NCBI GenBank assembly: GCA_019744945.1
Contig: JAIETT010000085.1
Coordinates: forward strand, 1-50,462
Length of the DNA stretch: 50,462 bases
Direction: 5' to 3'
Source of the DNA: Burkholderiales bacterium
GTDB lineage: Bacteria; Pseudomonadota; Gammaproteobacteria; Burkholderiales; UBA11063
A model generated the notes under the pieces. That model worked only from the letters and a program-made list of their open reading frames with translations, was not told the DNA's origin and ran no database searches. The position numbers were made by a program, and so were the translations under genes. Positions 25,993 through 36,336 of the stretch are shown in pieces; within the stretch, counting starts at the first letter, position 1; the number at the start of each line of letters is the position of its first letter.

Positions 25993-27060
25993 TTGAATTT
26001 AGAAATTAAAGCCGTCGCACCCAATGAAGCTGAACTACTAATTTATGGCTATATCGGTGGTTGGGAAAATAGGGCTGCAGAATTTGCCAAACAAGTTAGA
26101 GAATTAAAAGCAACCACACTACGAGTGCGAATTAATTCTGGGGGTGGTAGCTTATTCGATGGTGTGGCTATCTATAACACGCTTAAATTATTTAAAGGTA
26201 CAACTATTGTACACATTGATGGATTGGCTGCTTCAGCTGCATCAATTATAGCAATGGCTGGTGATCAGCGCATTATGCCAGCTAATACTATGTTAATGAT
26301 TCATAACACATCAGTATATACCGAGGGTAATACGCAAGATTTACAAAAAACAGCGCTGTTATTGGCTCAACTTGATGAGGCTATGTTGAATACTTATGTT
26401 AATCGCACCGGTCAGACTCCAGAAAAAATCAAACAGATGATGGATGACGAAACGTGGCTTACTGCTAAAGATGCAAAAGAGCTAGGATTTGCAACTGAGA
26501 TCACAGATGCACTAGAGGTAGCAGCCAGCATACAAGATAAGTCAATCATTATCAACGGTGTAAATTTTGAGGGGTTATCTCTGGATAAGCTACGCGGTGG
26601 AATTCTTAAAGATTTTACTGCCAGCACAAATAAATCACCACCACCAGCCACTAGTCTAGTGGCTAATTTTTTACCTAAAGAAGGAGCACAAGTAATGCTG
26701 ACAGTTGAAGCATTCCAAAAAGAACATAAGGCAACTTATGATGAAGTTTATACCGCTGCATATAAAGCTGGTCAAACAGCCGAGCGCGCGCGGATTAAAG
26801 AAATTGAAGAGCTTGAAGCTCTTGGTCACAAAGATATTTTAGCGAAAGCTAAATTTGATACTGGTGCAACGGCTGCTGATGTTTCATTTTTAATTATGAA
26901 AGCTGAGGCTCAGCAACGTAAAACGCATATTGAAAATGTAACTGCTGATGCTGGTGTGCTCAATAAGATTACATCAACCCAAACAGACCCAGTGGGGAAT
27001 ACGCAGGAAGAAAAAGAAGATGCAGCTTTTTTAGCTGTTTTTGAAGGGGGTAACAAATAA
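25993..27060 (+). CDS. ClpP/S14-type head maturation protease with C-terminal scaffold region
   Basis: RINSGGGSLFDGVAIYNTL, GLAASAASIIAMAGD, MLMIHNTSVYTEGN; TTG start. Confidence 0.9.
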   Translation: MNLEIKAVAPNEAELLIYGYIGGWENRAAEFAKQVRELKATTLRVRINSGGGSLFDGVAIYNTLKLFKGTTIVHIDGLAASAASIIAMAGDQRIMPANTMLMIHNTSVYTEGNTQDLQKTALLLAQLDEAMLNTYVNRTGQTPEKIKQMMDDETWLTAKDAKELGFATEITDALEVAASIQDKSIIINGVNFEGLSLDKLRGGILKDFTASTNKSPPPATSLVANFLPKEGAQVMLTVEAFQKEHKATYDEVYTAAYKAGQTAERARIKEIEELEALGHKDILAKAKFDTGATAADVSFLIMKAEAQQRKTHIENVTADAGVLNKITSTQTDPVGNTQEEKEDAAFLAVFEGGNK

Positions 27061-27434
27061 TGACTCAAGATGTAACAACCAGCCAACGGCAAGATTATGA
27101 TGGTCTATTTAGTGGTGCTACTTGTCCAGTGATAACTGGTACAGAAATTTTAACTAAAGGACAAAATTTAAAGCGCGGTGCTGTTTTAGGTTTAGTTCCT
27201 AGTACTCAGAAAATGGTACTAGTTAACAAATCTGCCGTTGATGATAGTAAAAATCCGTATGCGGTTTTGGCTGAAGATGTGGATGCTACGGCTGCCGATG
27301 TGATTATTCCAGTTTACTACAGTGGTGAGTTTAATGTTAGCCATTTGACGTTTGCTGCAGGAACCGCTGCAGCTGATATGAAGCACTCAGCTCGTTTATT
27401 ACAGCTGTTTTTTAATAATGTCACGAAAGGGTAA
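27060..27434 (+). CDS. head decoration protein (lambda gpD-like)
   Basis: Size, position before capsid. Confidence 0.8.
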   Translation: MTQDVTTSQRQDYDGLFSGATCPVITGTEILTKGQNLKRGAVLGLVPSTQKMVLVNKSAVDDSKNPYAVLAEDVDATAADVIIPVYYSGEFNVSHLTFAAGTAAADMKHSARLLQLFFNNVTKG

Positions 27435-27437
27435 CTA

Positions 27438-28547
27438 ATGATTAATATTTTTGATACTCGCAGAATGATTGCTGCATTGGAGTTAATCCCTGAGCCACGA
27501 ACTTTTGTTAAAAGTATGTTGTTTCCAGAGGTGATAAAAAGTGAAGCTGAGTTTATTGATTTTGATGTTAAAAAATTTGGTCGTGCTGTTGCGCCATTCT
27601 TTTCTGAAAAAAAAGGTACTAGTACTGTTGAGCGTCCAGGTTTTGATTTTAAATCATTTACCCCACCAAATGTTGGGCAACATACTGTAACCACTGCAGC
27701 TGATGTGATTAAACGTGGTTTTGGGTCAACAGTGTATTCTGGCGAATCATTAGCCGCTCGTGCAGGTAAGATCATGAAATCGGATTTTGTTATGATGGAT
27801 AACATGATCACCCGCCGTGAAGAGTGGATGTGTGCTCGATTAATCAATGATGGTGTTGTCTATATGCGCGGTGACGGTGTAGATCAGAAGTTAGACTTGA
27901 CTGAAAAATGGAATTTTTTGGATATTTCTAAAACAGCTAAGAGCTGGGACAAACCCGATGCATTTAATCCTACTGAAGACTTTGATGATTGGACCACTCA
28001 ATTCATGAAGCAAGCAAGTGGATTGCGCGCAGATATAGCTATCTTGGGTAGCACTGCCGCAAAATTGTTTAAACGCAGTACCGCATGGTTAAATGAACAA
28101 AAGTTCATTAAAACAACTTATGGTAACTGGACTCCAAAATGGTTGGGTAATGGCGTTAAGTATATTGGATCTTATATGGGGTTGGAGTTATACGAATATC
28201 TTGAGTGGTTTATTGATGAAATGGACGGCAATAAAGAGAAGCCGATGATTGATCACAATAAAGTGATTCTCGGTTCAACCGATGGTATGGGGCAATTTGG
28301 TTACGGTGCCGTTTATACTGGTATGGTTAATGCTGCTGGTATGCCAATTGCGCGTTATCCTCGGATGTGGGAAACGCCAAATCCAATTGCAACATATTTA
28401 GAATTGAAATCGCGACCAATTCCGATTCCAAAAAACTTGGATGCTTTCTTAACTATTACAGTTTGCCCGTCAACGGTTACTGCTGATAAATTAGATGGTA
28501 TTATTGCAGCTCAAAAATCCTCATCAAAAGCAGTAAAAGAAGCATAA
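27438..28547 (+). CDS. major capsid protein (lambda gpE-like)
   Basis: Length, position, characteristic sequence. Confidence 0.92.
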   Translation: MINIFDTRRMIAALELIPEPRTFVKSMLFPEVIKSEAEFIDFDVKKFGRAVAPFFSEKKGTSTVERPGFDFKSFTPPNVGQHTVTTAADVIKRGFGSTVYSGESLAARAGKIMKSDFVMMDNMITRREEWMCARLINDGVVYMRGDGVDQKLDLTEKWNFLDISKTAKSWDKPDAFNPTEDFDDWTTQFMKQASGLRADIAILGSTAAKLFKRSTAWLNEQKFIKTTYGNWTPKWLGNGVKYIGSYMGLELYEYLEWFIDEMDGNKEKPMIDHNKVILGSTDGMGQFGYGAVYTGMVNAAGMPIARYPRMWETPNPIATYLELKSRPIPIPKNLDAFLTITVCPSTVTADKLDGIIAAQKSSSKAVKEA

Positions 28548-28557
28548 GGAGTAAACC

Positions 28558-28884
28558 GTGAGCTTTAAAGACCAGATAACACTTGATATTAATCAAGTGT
28601 TTTTTAATTCCGATGAGTTCACGGAGACTCACTTACTTCATGGCGCTACAATTAATTGCATGATTAGTTCAAATGATGTTCATGGGCGCTCTTTTAACAA
28701 AGTTGATGAATTTAACGATGGCTTGATTCAATATGATGTTGAAGTTATTTATAAATGGGTTGATTATCCGTACCGGTTGGCTAATGGTGAAAGAATTACA
28801 TTTGATAACGTGCCGTATTTAGTCTTTAACTTTGCGGTTGATTCTGGAGTTTGTATTTTGAAATTGCAAGGAGTCATAGGATGA
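28558..28884 (+). CDS. head-tail connector / joining protein
   Basis: GTG start, position, size. Confidence 0.65.
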   Translation: MSFKDQITLDINQVFFNSDEFTETHLLHGATINCMISSNDVHGRSFNKVDEFNDGLIQYDVEVIYKWVDYPYRLANGERITFDNVPYLVFNFAVDSGVCILKLQGVIG

Positions 28885-29468
28885 GTCACTTTATTGAGAT
28901 TGATAGTAAAAAGCTGGATTTAGCGAAATTATTGCTTTCAGAAATACCGAACGGTATAAATAAGGCAATGGCAAATGCCATAAATAGAACCACAACTGGG
29001 ACTAGGCAGATGATGGTTGGGGCAATTTGTGAACGCTACTATATCAAACAACCAGAAGTAAGAAAAGCAATAGCGATAACTAAAGCGGTTGCCACAGATA
29101 GGGATGGTCAGTCTGGGAAAATTACCGCACGTGGTACTGGTTTACCGCTAATTAAATTTAATGTAGATCCTAAAAAAGCACTAAGCAAACGAATTGTAGG
29201 CAAGAAAGTAAAAGCTGGAGTACTTACCACTGGGCTTAAACCATTACCTAATGCCTTTGTCAAACAATTTAAAAATGGAGGGGTTGGAGTTTTGATGCGA
29301 AAAGGATCTGAACGCTACCCAATTAAACAGCTTTACGCTTTATCTGTTCCACAAATGATGAATCAGGCTTTAATAACGACCGATGATGTTCAAGTTTATG
29401 CGCAAGATCGCCTTGACCGCGAGTTTAATGGGCAAGTTGACCGTTTGATAAGAGGGATTAATGTATGA
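28881..29468 (+). CDS. minor tail protein Z-like
   Basis: INKAMANAINRTTTGTRQMM..., position; ATG 28881 preferred. Confidence 0.7.
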   Translation: MSHFIEIDSKKLDLAKLLLSEIPNGINKAMANAINRTTTGTRQMMVGAICERYYIKQPEVRKAIAITKAVATDRDGQSGKITARGTGLPLIKFNVDPKKALSKRIVGKKVKAGVLTTGLKPLPNAFVKQFKNGGVGVLMRKGSERYPIKQLYALSVPQMMNQALITTDDVQVYAQDRLDREFNGQVDRLIRGINV

Positions 29469-30049
29469 TTTATGAAGCTAACGAGGTTCATTTAATTAAT
29501 GAACTTCAACAAATTATCACTTCTTGGGTTGTGGATTTTAGATTTTCAACGAGTAAAATCGGTGATGACAACAAGGATGTAACACCTTTAGTACATAAAT
29601 ACTATTTACCTGAACGCGTTGCTCCGCCACGGCCAGAGGTTATACCTAGTCAACTTCAGCCAAGTAAATTAGAGATTTGTGATCCACCATTACCACCACC
29701 AGATGCTGAACCTGAATATCCATCGATTCTTATTCGTCCAGTCTCGGGTAAGGATGACGAGGATACCGCAAGCAATATTAGATTCTCAGAATTTGAGGTT
29801 GACATTATTGCAGTTGTAAGTGAATTAGATAAAAACGAACGTTTTGAATTCTGTTTGCTGGCGATAAAGTTAATTCGTCAACAGTTAGCAAAATTACCCA
29901 GTGGAGTAATCGCTGGTCAGTATCAATTGCAACCAACTCGACCATGGCAATTGTATGACAATCAGCAAGCACCACAGGCTGGTATTTCGCTTACCACTAC
30001 GTGGCGTTATATGTTGCCGCAACCTGGTGTTAATTTATTAGATTTTTAA
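29465..30049 (+). CDS. tail terminator/neck-type protein (putative)
   Basis: Position upstream of sheath; size. Confidence 0.5.
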   Translation: MIYEANEVHLINELQQIITSWVVDFRFSTSKIGDDNKDVTPLVHKYYLPERVAPPRPEVIPSQLQPSKLEICDPPLPPPDAEPEYPSILIRPVSGKDDEDTASNIRFSEFEVDIIAVVSELDKNERFEFCLLAIKLIRQQLAKLPSGVIAGQYQLQPTRPWQLYDNQQAPQAGISLTTTWRYMLPQPGVNLLDF

Positions 30050-30060
30050 GAAAGAATAAA

Positions 30061-31497
30061 ATGGGTCAATATAAACACGGCTCTTTTGCCAGAGAGCTAC
30101 CTACAGCCTTAACCAGTGTTGTAACCAGCACCGCAAATATCACCTTTGTGGTCGGTACGGCTCCAGTTCATCTGGTTGATGAAACGAATGTCAACCGCTT
30201 ATGCCGTTTGAATAATTTAGACGAAGCGGTAGCTCAATTTGGTGATGATGATAATTTTGCTGATTTTAGTTTATCTGCAGCAATTTATGCTTTTTTCAGA
30301 GCTTATAAAGTAGCTCCGGTGTATTTTGTAAATGTTCTGGATCCAAGCAAACATAAAACTGCAGCAACTCCAGAAACAGGTGTCCAAGTAAATAATCAGG
30401 TGGTGTTATCTAAATCTGGGGCGCTAAAAACTGGGCTAAAAGTGGAAGTTGTGGCAGTGGAGAAATTGCTTGGTAAAGATTACACGCTGGAATATAACAC
30501 TGATAATAAACTAGTGGTTAAAGTTCCATCGGGTAGCACTATTAAACCAGCTGATACTTTGACTATTACGTATAGCTGTGTTGATCCATCTAAAGTAACA
30601 GCTAAAGAAATTATTGGTGGAATTGACAAGGATGGTAATTATACTGGGATTGAATTAGCCCAAAAAATAAATCCTAAGTTTAAAGAGTTGCCTGGTAGTT
30701 TAATTGCTCCAGGATATTCACAAGATTTGACGGTTACACTTGCGTTATTAGCGACGGCAAAATCTATCAATGTTAAATTTAGGGCGAATGCTATTGTTGA
30801 TCTTGATACGAGTAAGATGACGACGTACGCTGATGCAGTTGAAACTAAATCTAAAGCTGGACTAACTGATCCGCAATTGAATGTCTGCGTTGGTGATTTA
30901 TTGGTGGGTGATGTTAAATTTAAGCAATCAATCTTTTTAGCTGCAGTTAAGCAACGCCTTGCTGCTGATAATGATGGTGTACCAAATTTAAGTCCGTCGA
31001 ATAAGCCTTACTACATTACTGGCTACCAGATTAACGGCAAATCACCTGATCTGGATGAGTCGCAAGCTCAATATTTGAATGGTAATGGAATTATTCTCGC
31101 ATTGAATACAGATAACGGATGGCGTTGTTGGGGTAATCGAACTGCGTGCTTTCCTGGTATTACCGATGTTAAAGATTTTGATATTGCTGTGCGTGATTGT
31201 GGCAATTGGTTGATGAACTCTTGCATTAAAGCAACTCAAATCAATATTGATGAACAATTATCACGCCCAGTTATTTTACGCTTGACTAATAAGATACAAG
31301 GTTGGCTTGATGGACTGGTTGGGCAAGGTTATTTAATCAGTGGCAGGTTTACAATCCCAAAAGATAAAAACCCATTAACTGAATTAGCTTTGGGTAATAT
31401 TGTTTTTGTGTTGGAGTGGTGTACGGGTGTTACGGTATCATCAGTCACAACTGAGTTCGCGTTTAATGTATATGATTTAAATAAAGTTTTTGGATAA
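30061..31497 (+). CDS. contractile tail sheath protein
   Basis: HGSFARELPTALTSVVTSTANITFVVGTAPVH...; AVRDCGNWLMNSCI. Confidence 0.92.
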   Translation: MGQYKHGSFARELPTALTSVVTSTANITFVVGTAPVHLVDETNVNRLCRLNNLDEAVAQFGDDDNFADFSLSAAIYAFFRAYKVAPVYFVNVLDPSKHKTAATPETGVQVNNQVVLSKSGALKTGLKVEVVAVEKLLGKDYTLEYNTDNKLVVKVPSGSTIKPADTLTITYSCVDPSKVTAKEIIGGIDKDGNYTGIELAQKINPKFKELPGSLIAPGYSQDLTVTLALLATAKSINVKFRANAIVDLDTSKMTTYADAVETKSKAGLTDPQLNVCVGDLLVGDVKFKQSIFLAAVKQRLAADNDGVPNLSPSNKPYYITGYQINGKSPDLDESQAQYLNGNGIILALNTDNGWRCWGNRTACFPGITDVKDFDIAVRDCGNWLMNSCIKATQINIDEQLSRPVILRLTNKIQGWLDGLVGQGYLISGRFTIPKDKNPLTELALGNIVFVLEWCTGVTVSSVTTEFAFNVYDLNKVFG

Positions 31498-31505
31498 GGT
31501 AAATC

Positions 31506-32024
31506 ATGAGTAAAATTAATGGACAAACATATGACTTCGGGGTTTACCTTGATGGTTATAATTTTTTAGGTATTGCCTCGGCAAAACCGCCTTTAATTAA
31601 ATTTTTGGATAAAGAAATTGAAGGCACTGGCATTGCTGGGAAAATTATTGCAGCGGCGCTTGGGCAAACTGATAATTTAGAACTAGAAGTTGTATTTAAT
31701 TCACTTTGTGCTGAATCATTTAAGTTACTAGATCTTAATGGTAAATTGCTGGAATTTAAAGTTGCTCAAACTGCTTTTGATACAGGAACTCACGCCTTAG
31801 AACAACACGGTGTTAGAATGGCGGTTAGAGGTTCGTGTTCAGAATTTGGACCAGGTGAAATCAAAAAACAAGAGTTAATGACAACCCCATTCAAGATTAA
31901 TTGTACTTATATTGAATTTTGGATGGCTGGCTCGGATGTATCGGTTTATAAAATCGATAAATTGAACGGTATTTTTGAATCATTTGGTAAACAAATGATA
32001 ACCAAACTAGCAGATATGTTTTAA
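31506..32024 (+). CDS. tail tube protein (P2 FII-like)
   Basis: Size and position after sheath; ILIKE-type tube sequence. Confidence 0.88.
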   Translation: MSKINGQTYDFGVYLDGYNFLGIASAKPPLIKFLDKEIEGTGIAGKIIAAALGQTDNLELEVVFNSLCAESFKLLDLNGKLLEFKVAQTAFDTGTHALEQHGVRMAVRGSCSEFGPGEIKKQELMTTPFKINCTYIEFWMAGSDVSVYKIDKLNGIFESFGKQMITKLADMF

Positions 32025-32025
32025 T

Positions 32026-32058
32026 TGAAACACCTGGCATTAAGCTGGGTGTTTTACA
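32026..32058 (+). terminator. hairpin after tail tube gene
   Basis: aaacacctggcattaagctgggtgttttacattttt. Confidence 0.55.
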
Positions 32059-32075
32059 TTTTTAGGTGAAATACG

Positions 32076-32354
32076 ATGATACATCAATTAAATAAAGTTT
32101 ATAAATTCCAAGGTGAAGAGCATACTGAAATTAATGCACCATTTGAAGAGTTAACCGGTTTAGATTACGAAATAGCCTGTAATCAGTTTAAAACGCTTAA
32201 TCCCAATTTTGCGGGTGCAATTGAGTTGGAGCCAGCATTTTTAACTCAAATCCTTGTTAATGCCTGTAAAAAACCAATTGAATTTTTTACTGGTTTACCA
32301 ATGAATGAATATGCTAAGTTGAAATTAGCGGTACAAGGTTTTTTGCTGGGATAG
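32076..32354 (+). CDS. tail assembly chaperone gpE-like
   Basis: FEELTGLDYEIACNQFK...; position between tube and tape measure. Confidence 0.8.
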   Translation: MIHQLNKVYKFQGEEHTEINAPFEELTGLDYEIACNQFKTLNPNFAGAIELEPAFLTQILVNACKKPIEFFTGLPMNEYAKLKLAVQGFLLG

Positions 32355-32488
32355 ACAGTTTAGATGGATTAATGAAAGCTTGTATAACACTATCACAGGC
32401 TACGCATACATCTATTGAATATTGGGAAAGTATTCCGTTGGCTAAATTGTTGAAATATTTAAAATTAACTGCTGAAATGAGTGAATAA
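32076..32488 (+). CDS. gpE+E'-like -1 frameshift product
   Basis: T_TTT_TTG heptamer at 32339-32345; -1 frame open: ...GIDSLDGLMKACITLSQATHTSIEYWESIPLAKLLKYLKLTAEMSE*. Confidence 0.85.
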
Positions 32489-32529
32489 CCGTGGCTAAAA
32501 CTACGTAATTAAGTGAGACTCGCGCTAGC

Positions 32530-32757
32530 TTAATTTTGCGGGTATTGAGCGATTGATCTACGTCCGTTTGATTGCTTAGATGTGTTGGATGTAGTGATTT
32601 GCTTTAGTATTGATAGTTTATTATGCATATCATTTAGCATTTCGCTGTTTGTCATATTAGCTAGTTTACGCTGCTGATTTTTATCTGCTTTAATTATATA
32701 AACAGCTCGTGCAAATAATAAAGCACTTAAACTAAGTAAAATTGTTACTATAATCAT
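32530..32757 (-). CDS. small single-TM protein opposite to late operon
   Basis: ORF with N-terminal TM (MIIVTILLSLSALLFARAVYII). Confidence 0.4.
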   Translation of the reverse strand: MIIVTILLSLSALLFARAVYIIKADKNQQRKLANMTNSEMLNDMHNKLSILKQITTSNTSKQSNGRRSIAQYPQN

Positions 32758-32809
32758 CGCGTAATCCTTTGAAAATTAACACTATATTATAACATAAAAT
32801 GAGGTTAAA

Positions 32810-34960
32810 ATGGCATCAAAAACCCACCAAATAGCAATGGAAATTGGTGCAAAAATAAAATCTACTTTTTCGAGTAGCTTTATGGATGCAACTTCAAAAG
32901 TAAGTGCACTGCAACAAAAAATGAAAGAGTTTGAAATTGCTGGAGCTAAGTCCACCGCTTTGGATTCCTCGTTTGTAAAAATGAAGCAACGCACTCAAGA
33001 TATGCAATTTCAGTGGGCTGCGGCAAGTGTAAAAGCTAAACAACTTGGCGAAGCAATTAAATCCACTGAAAGTCCAACTAAAGCACAATCTCGTGAATTT
33101 GAAAAGGCACAAACTAAAGCGCATAATTTACAGCTCAAACTTGAAAAACTACGTGAGCAACAAAAGGATATTGAGCTATCTAGTAGAAAACAAGCGGAGT
33201 CAGTCAAGAATTTAAGCGCTGAATATGCAAAAGCTGGTGTGAATGTTGCTAAATTTGGCAAAATTCAAGAGCAGCAAGCCAAAATTGCAGCGCTACATCA
33301 AAAAGCGGCTAATCATGCAATCAATGCAAACAATTACGCAATGATTGCTAGAACTACAGTAGGCATGAGTAATTTTTTAGCCGAACCAATTAAACAAGCA
33401 ATGCATTTTGAAACGGTAATGTCCGAAGTCAGAAAACTCGTGCATTTTGATACACCACAACAATTTAAAGAAATGAGTAGCCAACTTAAGGATATGTCAG
33501 CGCGCGTACCTGTGACTGTTGAAGGTTTGGGGCATATTATGGCGGCTGCAGCTCAAGCTGGTATTCATCGACCTGACTTAATAGCATTTACCGAAGATGC
33601 CGCGCATATGGCTACAGCTTGGGGTATTAGTGCGGAACAATCTGGCGATATGTTAGCAAAATGGCGTTCGGCATTTGAGCTTACCCAGCCAGAGGTTATT
33701 AAGTTAGCTGATCAAGTGCATTTATTAAGTGATAACACGGCCGCAACTGGTAGCGAAATCGGTGATGTAGTTACTCGTATTGGTGCGTTGGGTAAAATCG
33801 CTGGAGTCTCAACTCAAGAGGTTGCTGCGTTGGCGGCCACCTCAATTGGTGCTGGGGTTAAAGCTGAAATTGCTGCAACTGGTATAAAGAAAATGATGCT
33901 TACGTTATCATCGGGTACGACAGCAACTAAATCACAAGCTACTGCGTTTGCATCGCTTGGAATTAATGTTGTGCAACTTGGTAAAGATTTGCAAAAAGGT
34001 GGCGTTACACCGATGTTGGAGGTACTTAAAAAAATCAAGCAGTTAACTCCAGAAAAACAAGCACCAATACTTAAGCAAATTTTTGGTGAGGAGTCTATTG
34101 CACCAATTGCAGGAATTATGAATAACCTAGATCAGGTGAAGCATAATTTAACGCTGGTTGGCGACGAGTCTAAATATTCTGGGTTAATGATTAAAGAGTT
34201 TGGCATTCGAAGTAAAACCACTGAGAACGCTATTCAGTTGTTAAAAAATCAAACTGCGGGAGTAGCTATAACAATAGGTGAAATGCTCTTGCCAACAATT
34301 AATAGTGCAGTGAAGGCAATTTCAAATATTGTGAATACAATTCGCCCGTGGGTAGAATCGCACAGTACATTGGTTAAATGGGGGCTAGCGGTAGCTGGTG
34401 CATTAGCTGGTGTAACTATTGCAGTATCTTCATTAGCATTTTTATTTTCTGGAACTCTAGCAATCGCGCTTAAAACTGCGGCTGCGGCAATGTGGGTATT
34501 TAATAGCGCTGTTTTGGCAAATCCTATAACTTGGATAGTTGCTGGAGTTGTTGCTTTGGGAGTGGCTATTGCGGCGGTAATTATATATTGGAAAGACATT
34601 ACTCAAGCCGTAAGTAGTTTTGGAAATAGCATTGTAGATTTACTTGCTAAACTTAATCCATTATATAAACTTGGCGAGAAACTAGGTCAAGCATTTGACT
34701 GGATGACTGGTGCTGGAGATAAGAACATTAATGTTAATTACAAAGTTGAGAAGAATAATCTTGATGAGTCAATTAAACAGCTTCAGCAAAGTAACGCAGC
34801 ACGCTCAAAACCAGCTGCAGTTAATTATAGTCCCAACTACACAGTTAATGTTAGCGGTGGTGGTGATGTAAAAGATATTGAACGAGCGCTGGTTAAAGCG
34901 TCTGGCCAAGAGCGCAATAATTTTACAGCGTGGAACGATTCGTCTCGATTGGCGTATTAA
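32810..34960 (+). CDS. tail tape measure protein
   Basis: Longest gene, coiled coil N-term, TIGR01760-like core, central TM region. Confidence 0.95.
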   Translation: MASKTHQIAMEIGAKIKSTFSSSFMDATSKVSALQQKMKEFEIAGAKSTALDSSFVKMKQRTQDMQFQWAAASVKAKQLGEAIKSTESPTKAQSREFEKAQTKAHNLQLKLEKLREQQKDIELSSRKQAESVKNLSAEYAKAGVNVAKFGKIQEQQAKIAALHQKAANHAINANNYAMIARTTVGMSNFLAEPIKQAMHFETVMSEVRKLVHFDTPQQFKEMSSQLKDMSARVPVTVEGLGHIMAAAAQAGIHRPDLIAFTEDAAHMATAWGISAEQSGDMLAKWRSAFELTQPEVIKLADQVHLLSDNTAATGSEIGDVVTRIGALGKIAGVSTQEVAALAATSIGAGVKAEIAATGIKKMMLTLSSGTTATKSQATAFASLGINVVQLGKDLQKGGVTPMLEVLKKIKQLTPEKQAPILKQIFGEESIAPIAGIMNNLDQVKHNLTLVGDESKYSGLMIKEFGIRSKTTENAIQLLKNQTAGVAITIGEMLLPTINSAVKAISNIVNTIRPWVESHSTLVKWGLAVAGALAGVTIAVSSLAFLFSGTLAIALKTAAAAMWVFNSAVLANPITWIVAGVVALGVAIAAVIIYWKDITQAVSSFGNSIVDLLAKLNPLYKLGEKLGQAFDWMTGAGDKNINVNYKVEKNNLDESIKQLQQSNAARSKPAAVNYSPNYTVNVSGGGDVKDIERALVKASGQERNNFTAWNDSSRLAY

Positions 34961-34981
34961 TAAACTAAGCATTGGATAATT

Positions 34982-35188
34982 ATGGCTAAAACTTACACAA
35001 CTGCAGCTGGTGATATGTGGGATAAAATTGCAAAAGAACAACTTGGCTCGGAGTATCTTAGCAACCAGTTAATTGATGCCAATTTTAAATATTCAAAAGT
35101 AGTTAAATTTGAAGCTGGTGTAGTGCTAAATATTCCTGAGATTGTCCAAAATAAATCTAAGGTAAATTTACCGCCGTGGAAGAGGTGA
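34982..35188 (+). CDS. tail protein X (LysM-like)
   Basis: TYTTAAGDMWDKIAKEQLGSEYLSNQLIDAN. Confidence 0.9.
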   Translation: MAKTYTTAAGDMWDKIAKEQLGSEYLSNQLIDANFKYSKVVKFEAGVVLNIPEIVQNKSKVNLPPWKR

Positions 35189-36336
35189 GCATGTTAAATA
35201 AAACTGCGCGAAATAGCTACGTTCAAATAAGCATAGATGGCAAGAATGTTACTGGTGATCTTGCGCCGTATTTACTTGGCTTTACGTTTAACGATAAAAC
35301 TAGTGTTGAAGTTGATGATTTAACTATCACGCTTGATGACCGTGATGAGCTATTTACTAATGAATGGATGCCTGAGCGTGGCGATAAAATTGAGGCGACT
35401 ATTTGGGCTAATGATTGGGATACTCAAGGTGATGAAGATAGTTTATATTGCGGAGAGTTTGAAATTGATTTGGTAGTAGAGTCGGGACCACCAAATAAGA
35501 TTGAGATCAAAGCGGTATCGTCGCTTAATTCTGGTATTCGCCGCACAATTTACACCGAAAAATGGGAGCATACAACACTTAAAGAGGTGTGTGAGTCAAT
35601 AGCAGAGACCCACGGGATGCAACTTAAATTTAGTGGTGATGATGTAGATTTGGAGGTTTGTGACCAAACTGAAACGACCGATCTTAAATTCTTATCGCAA
35701 TTAGCAGATGATAATGATTTTATGCTTAAGCTTGACGGCGATACCTTGTTTGTCTTGAGTCAAGTAGAATTAGAATGTGCGGCACCGACTTTAATTATTA
35801 GCAAACATGATATCAGCAATCGTAATGCTGGAGCTAAGGGCTATGATTTATATAAAGAATGTAAGGCTACATATTATGACCCTAATAAGAAAAAAACGCA
35901 TACTGCAAAAGTAAACCATAAAACCGCAAGCATGGCTGAGTTGGCTAAAACTAACCAAGAGTGGGTTCAGGCACATACGGTAGTTAAAAAAGGCAAAGCT
36001 AAAGCAAAAAATGTACCAACCACCACTGAGAGTTACTTAGATAAAGCGAATGTCAACGGTGGCGGTAAAGTATTACACATCAGACAGCGATTCAAGAACG
36101 CGGCGGAAGCTGAACGCAAGGCACTAGCGGCACTACGGCGTAAAAATCGTGGCGAATGGGTGATATCAGGTGAAGTTATGGGAAATGTTGAACTAATGGC
36201 TGGAATAACGGTTGAGATAGTTGATTATGGTCAATATAGCGGACGCTATTATATTGAGAGTACCACCCATACTAAAACTACAGGTTATCGGACATCTTTT
36301 GTGGCGCATCGATGTTTAGGAAAGATTGAGGAATGA
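35176..36336 (+). CDS. gpD-like late control/tail hub protein
   Basis: DDLTITLDDRDELF, sequence and position; possible start 35191. Confidence 0.92.
   Translation: MEEVSMLNKTARNSYVQISIDGKNVTGDLAPYLLGFTFNDKTSVEVDDLTITLDDRDELFTNEWMPERGDKIEATIWANDWDTQGDEDSLYCGEFEIDLVVESGPPNKIEIKAVSSLNSGIRRTIYTEKWEHTTLKEVCESIAETHGMQLKFSGDDVDLEVCDQTETTDLKFLSQLADDNDFMLKLDGDTLFVLSQVELECAAPTLIISKHDISNRNAGAKGYDLYKECKATYYDPNKKKTHTAKVNHKTASMAELAKTNQEWVQAHTVVKKGKAKAKNVPTTTESYLDKANVNGGGKVLHIRQRFKNAAEAERKALAALRRKNRGEWVISGEVMGNVELMAGITVEIVDYGQYSGRYYIESTTHTKTTGYRTSFVAHRCLGKIEE

Noticed and set aside
27317-27847. 176 aa minus ORF
   Set aside because: Antisense to decoration and capsid genes; capsid frame clearly real.
34249-34599. 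116 aa minus ORF
   Set aside because: Antisense to the tape measure TM region; Ala/Ile-rich mirror.
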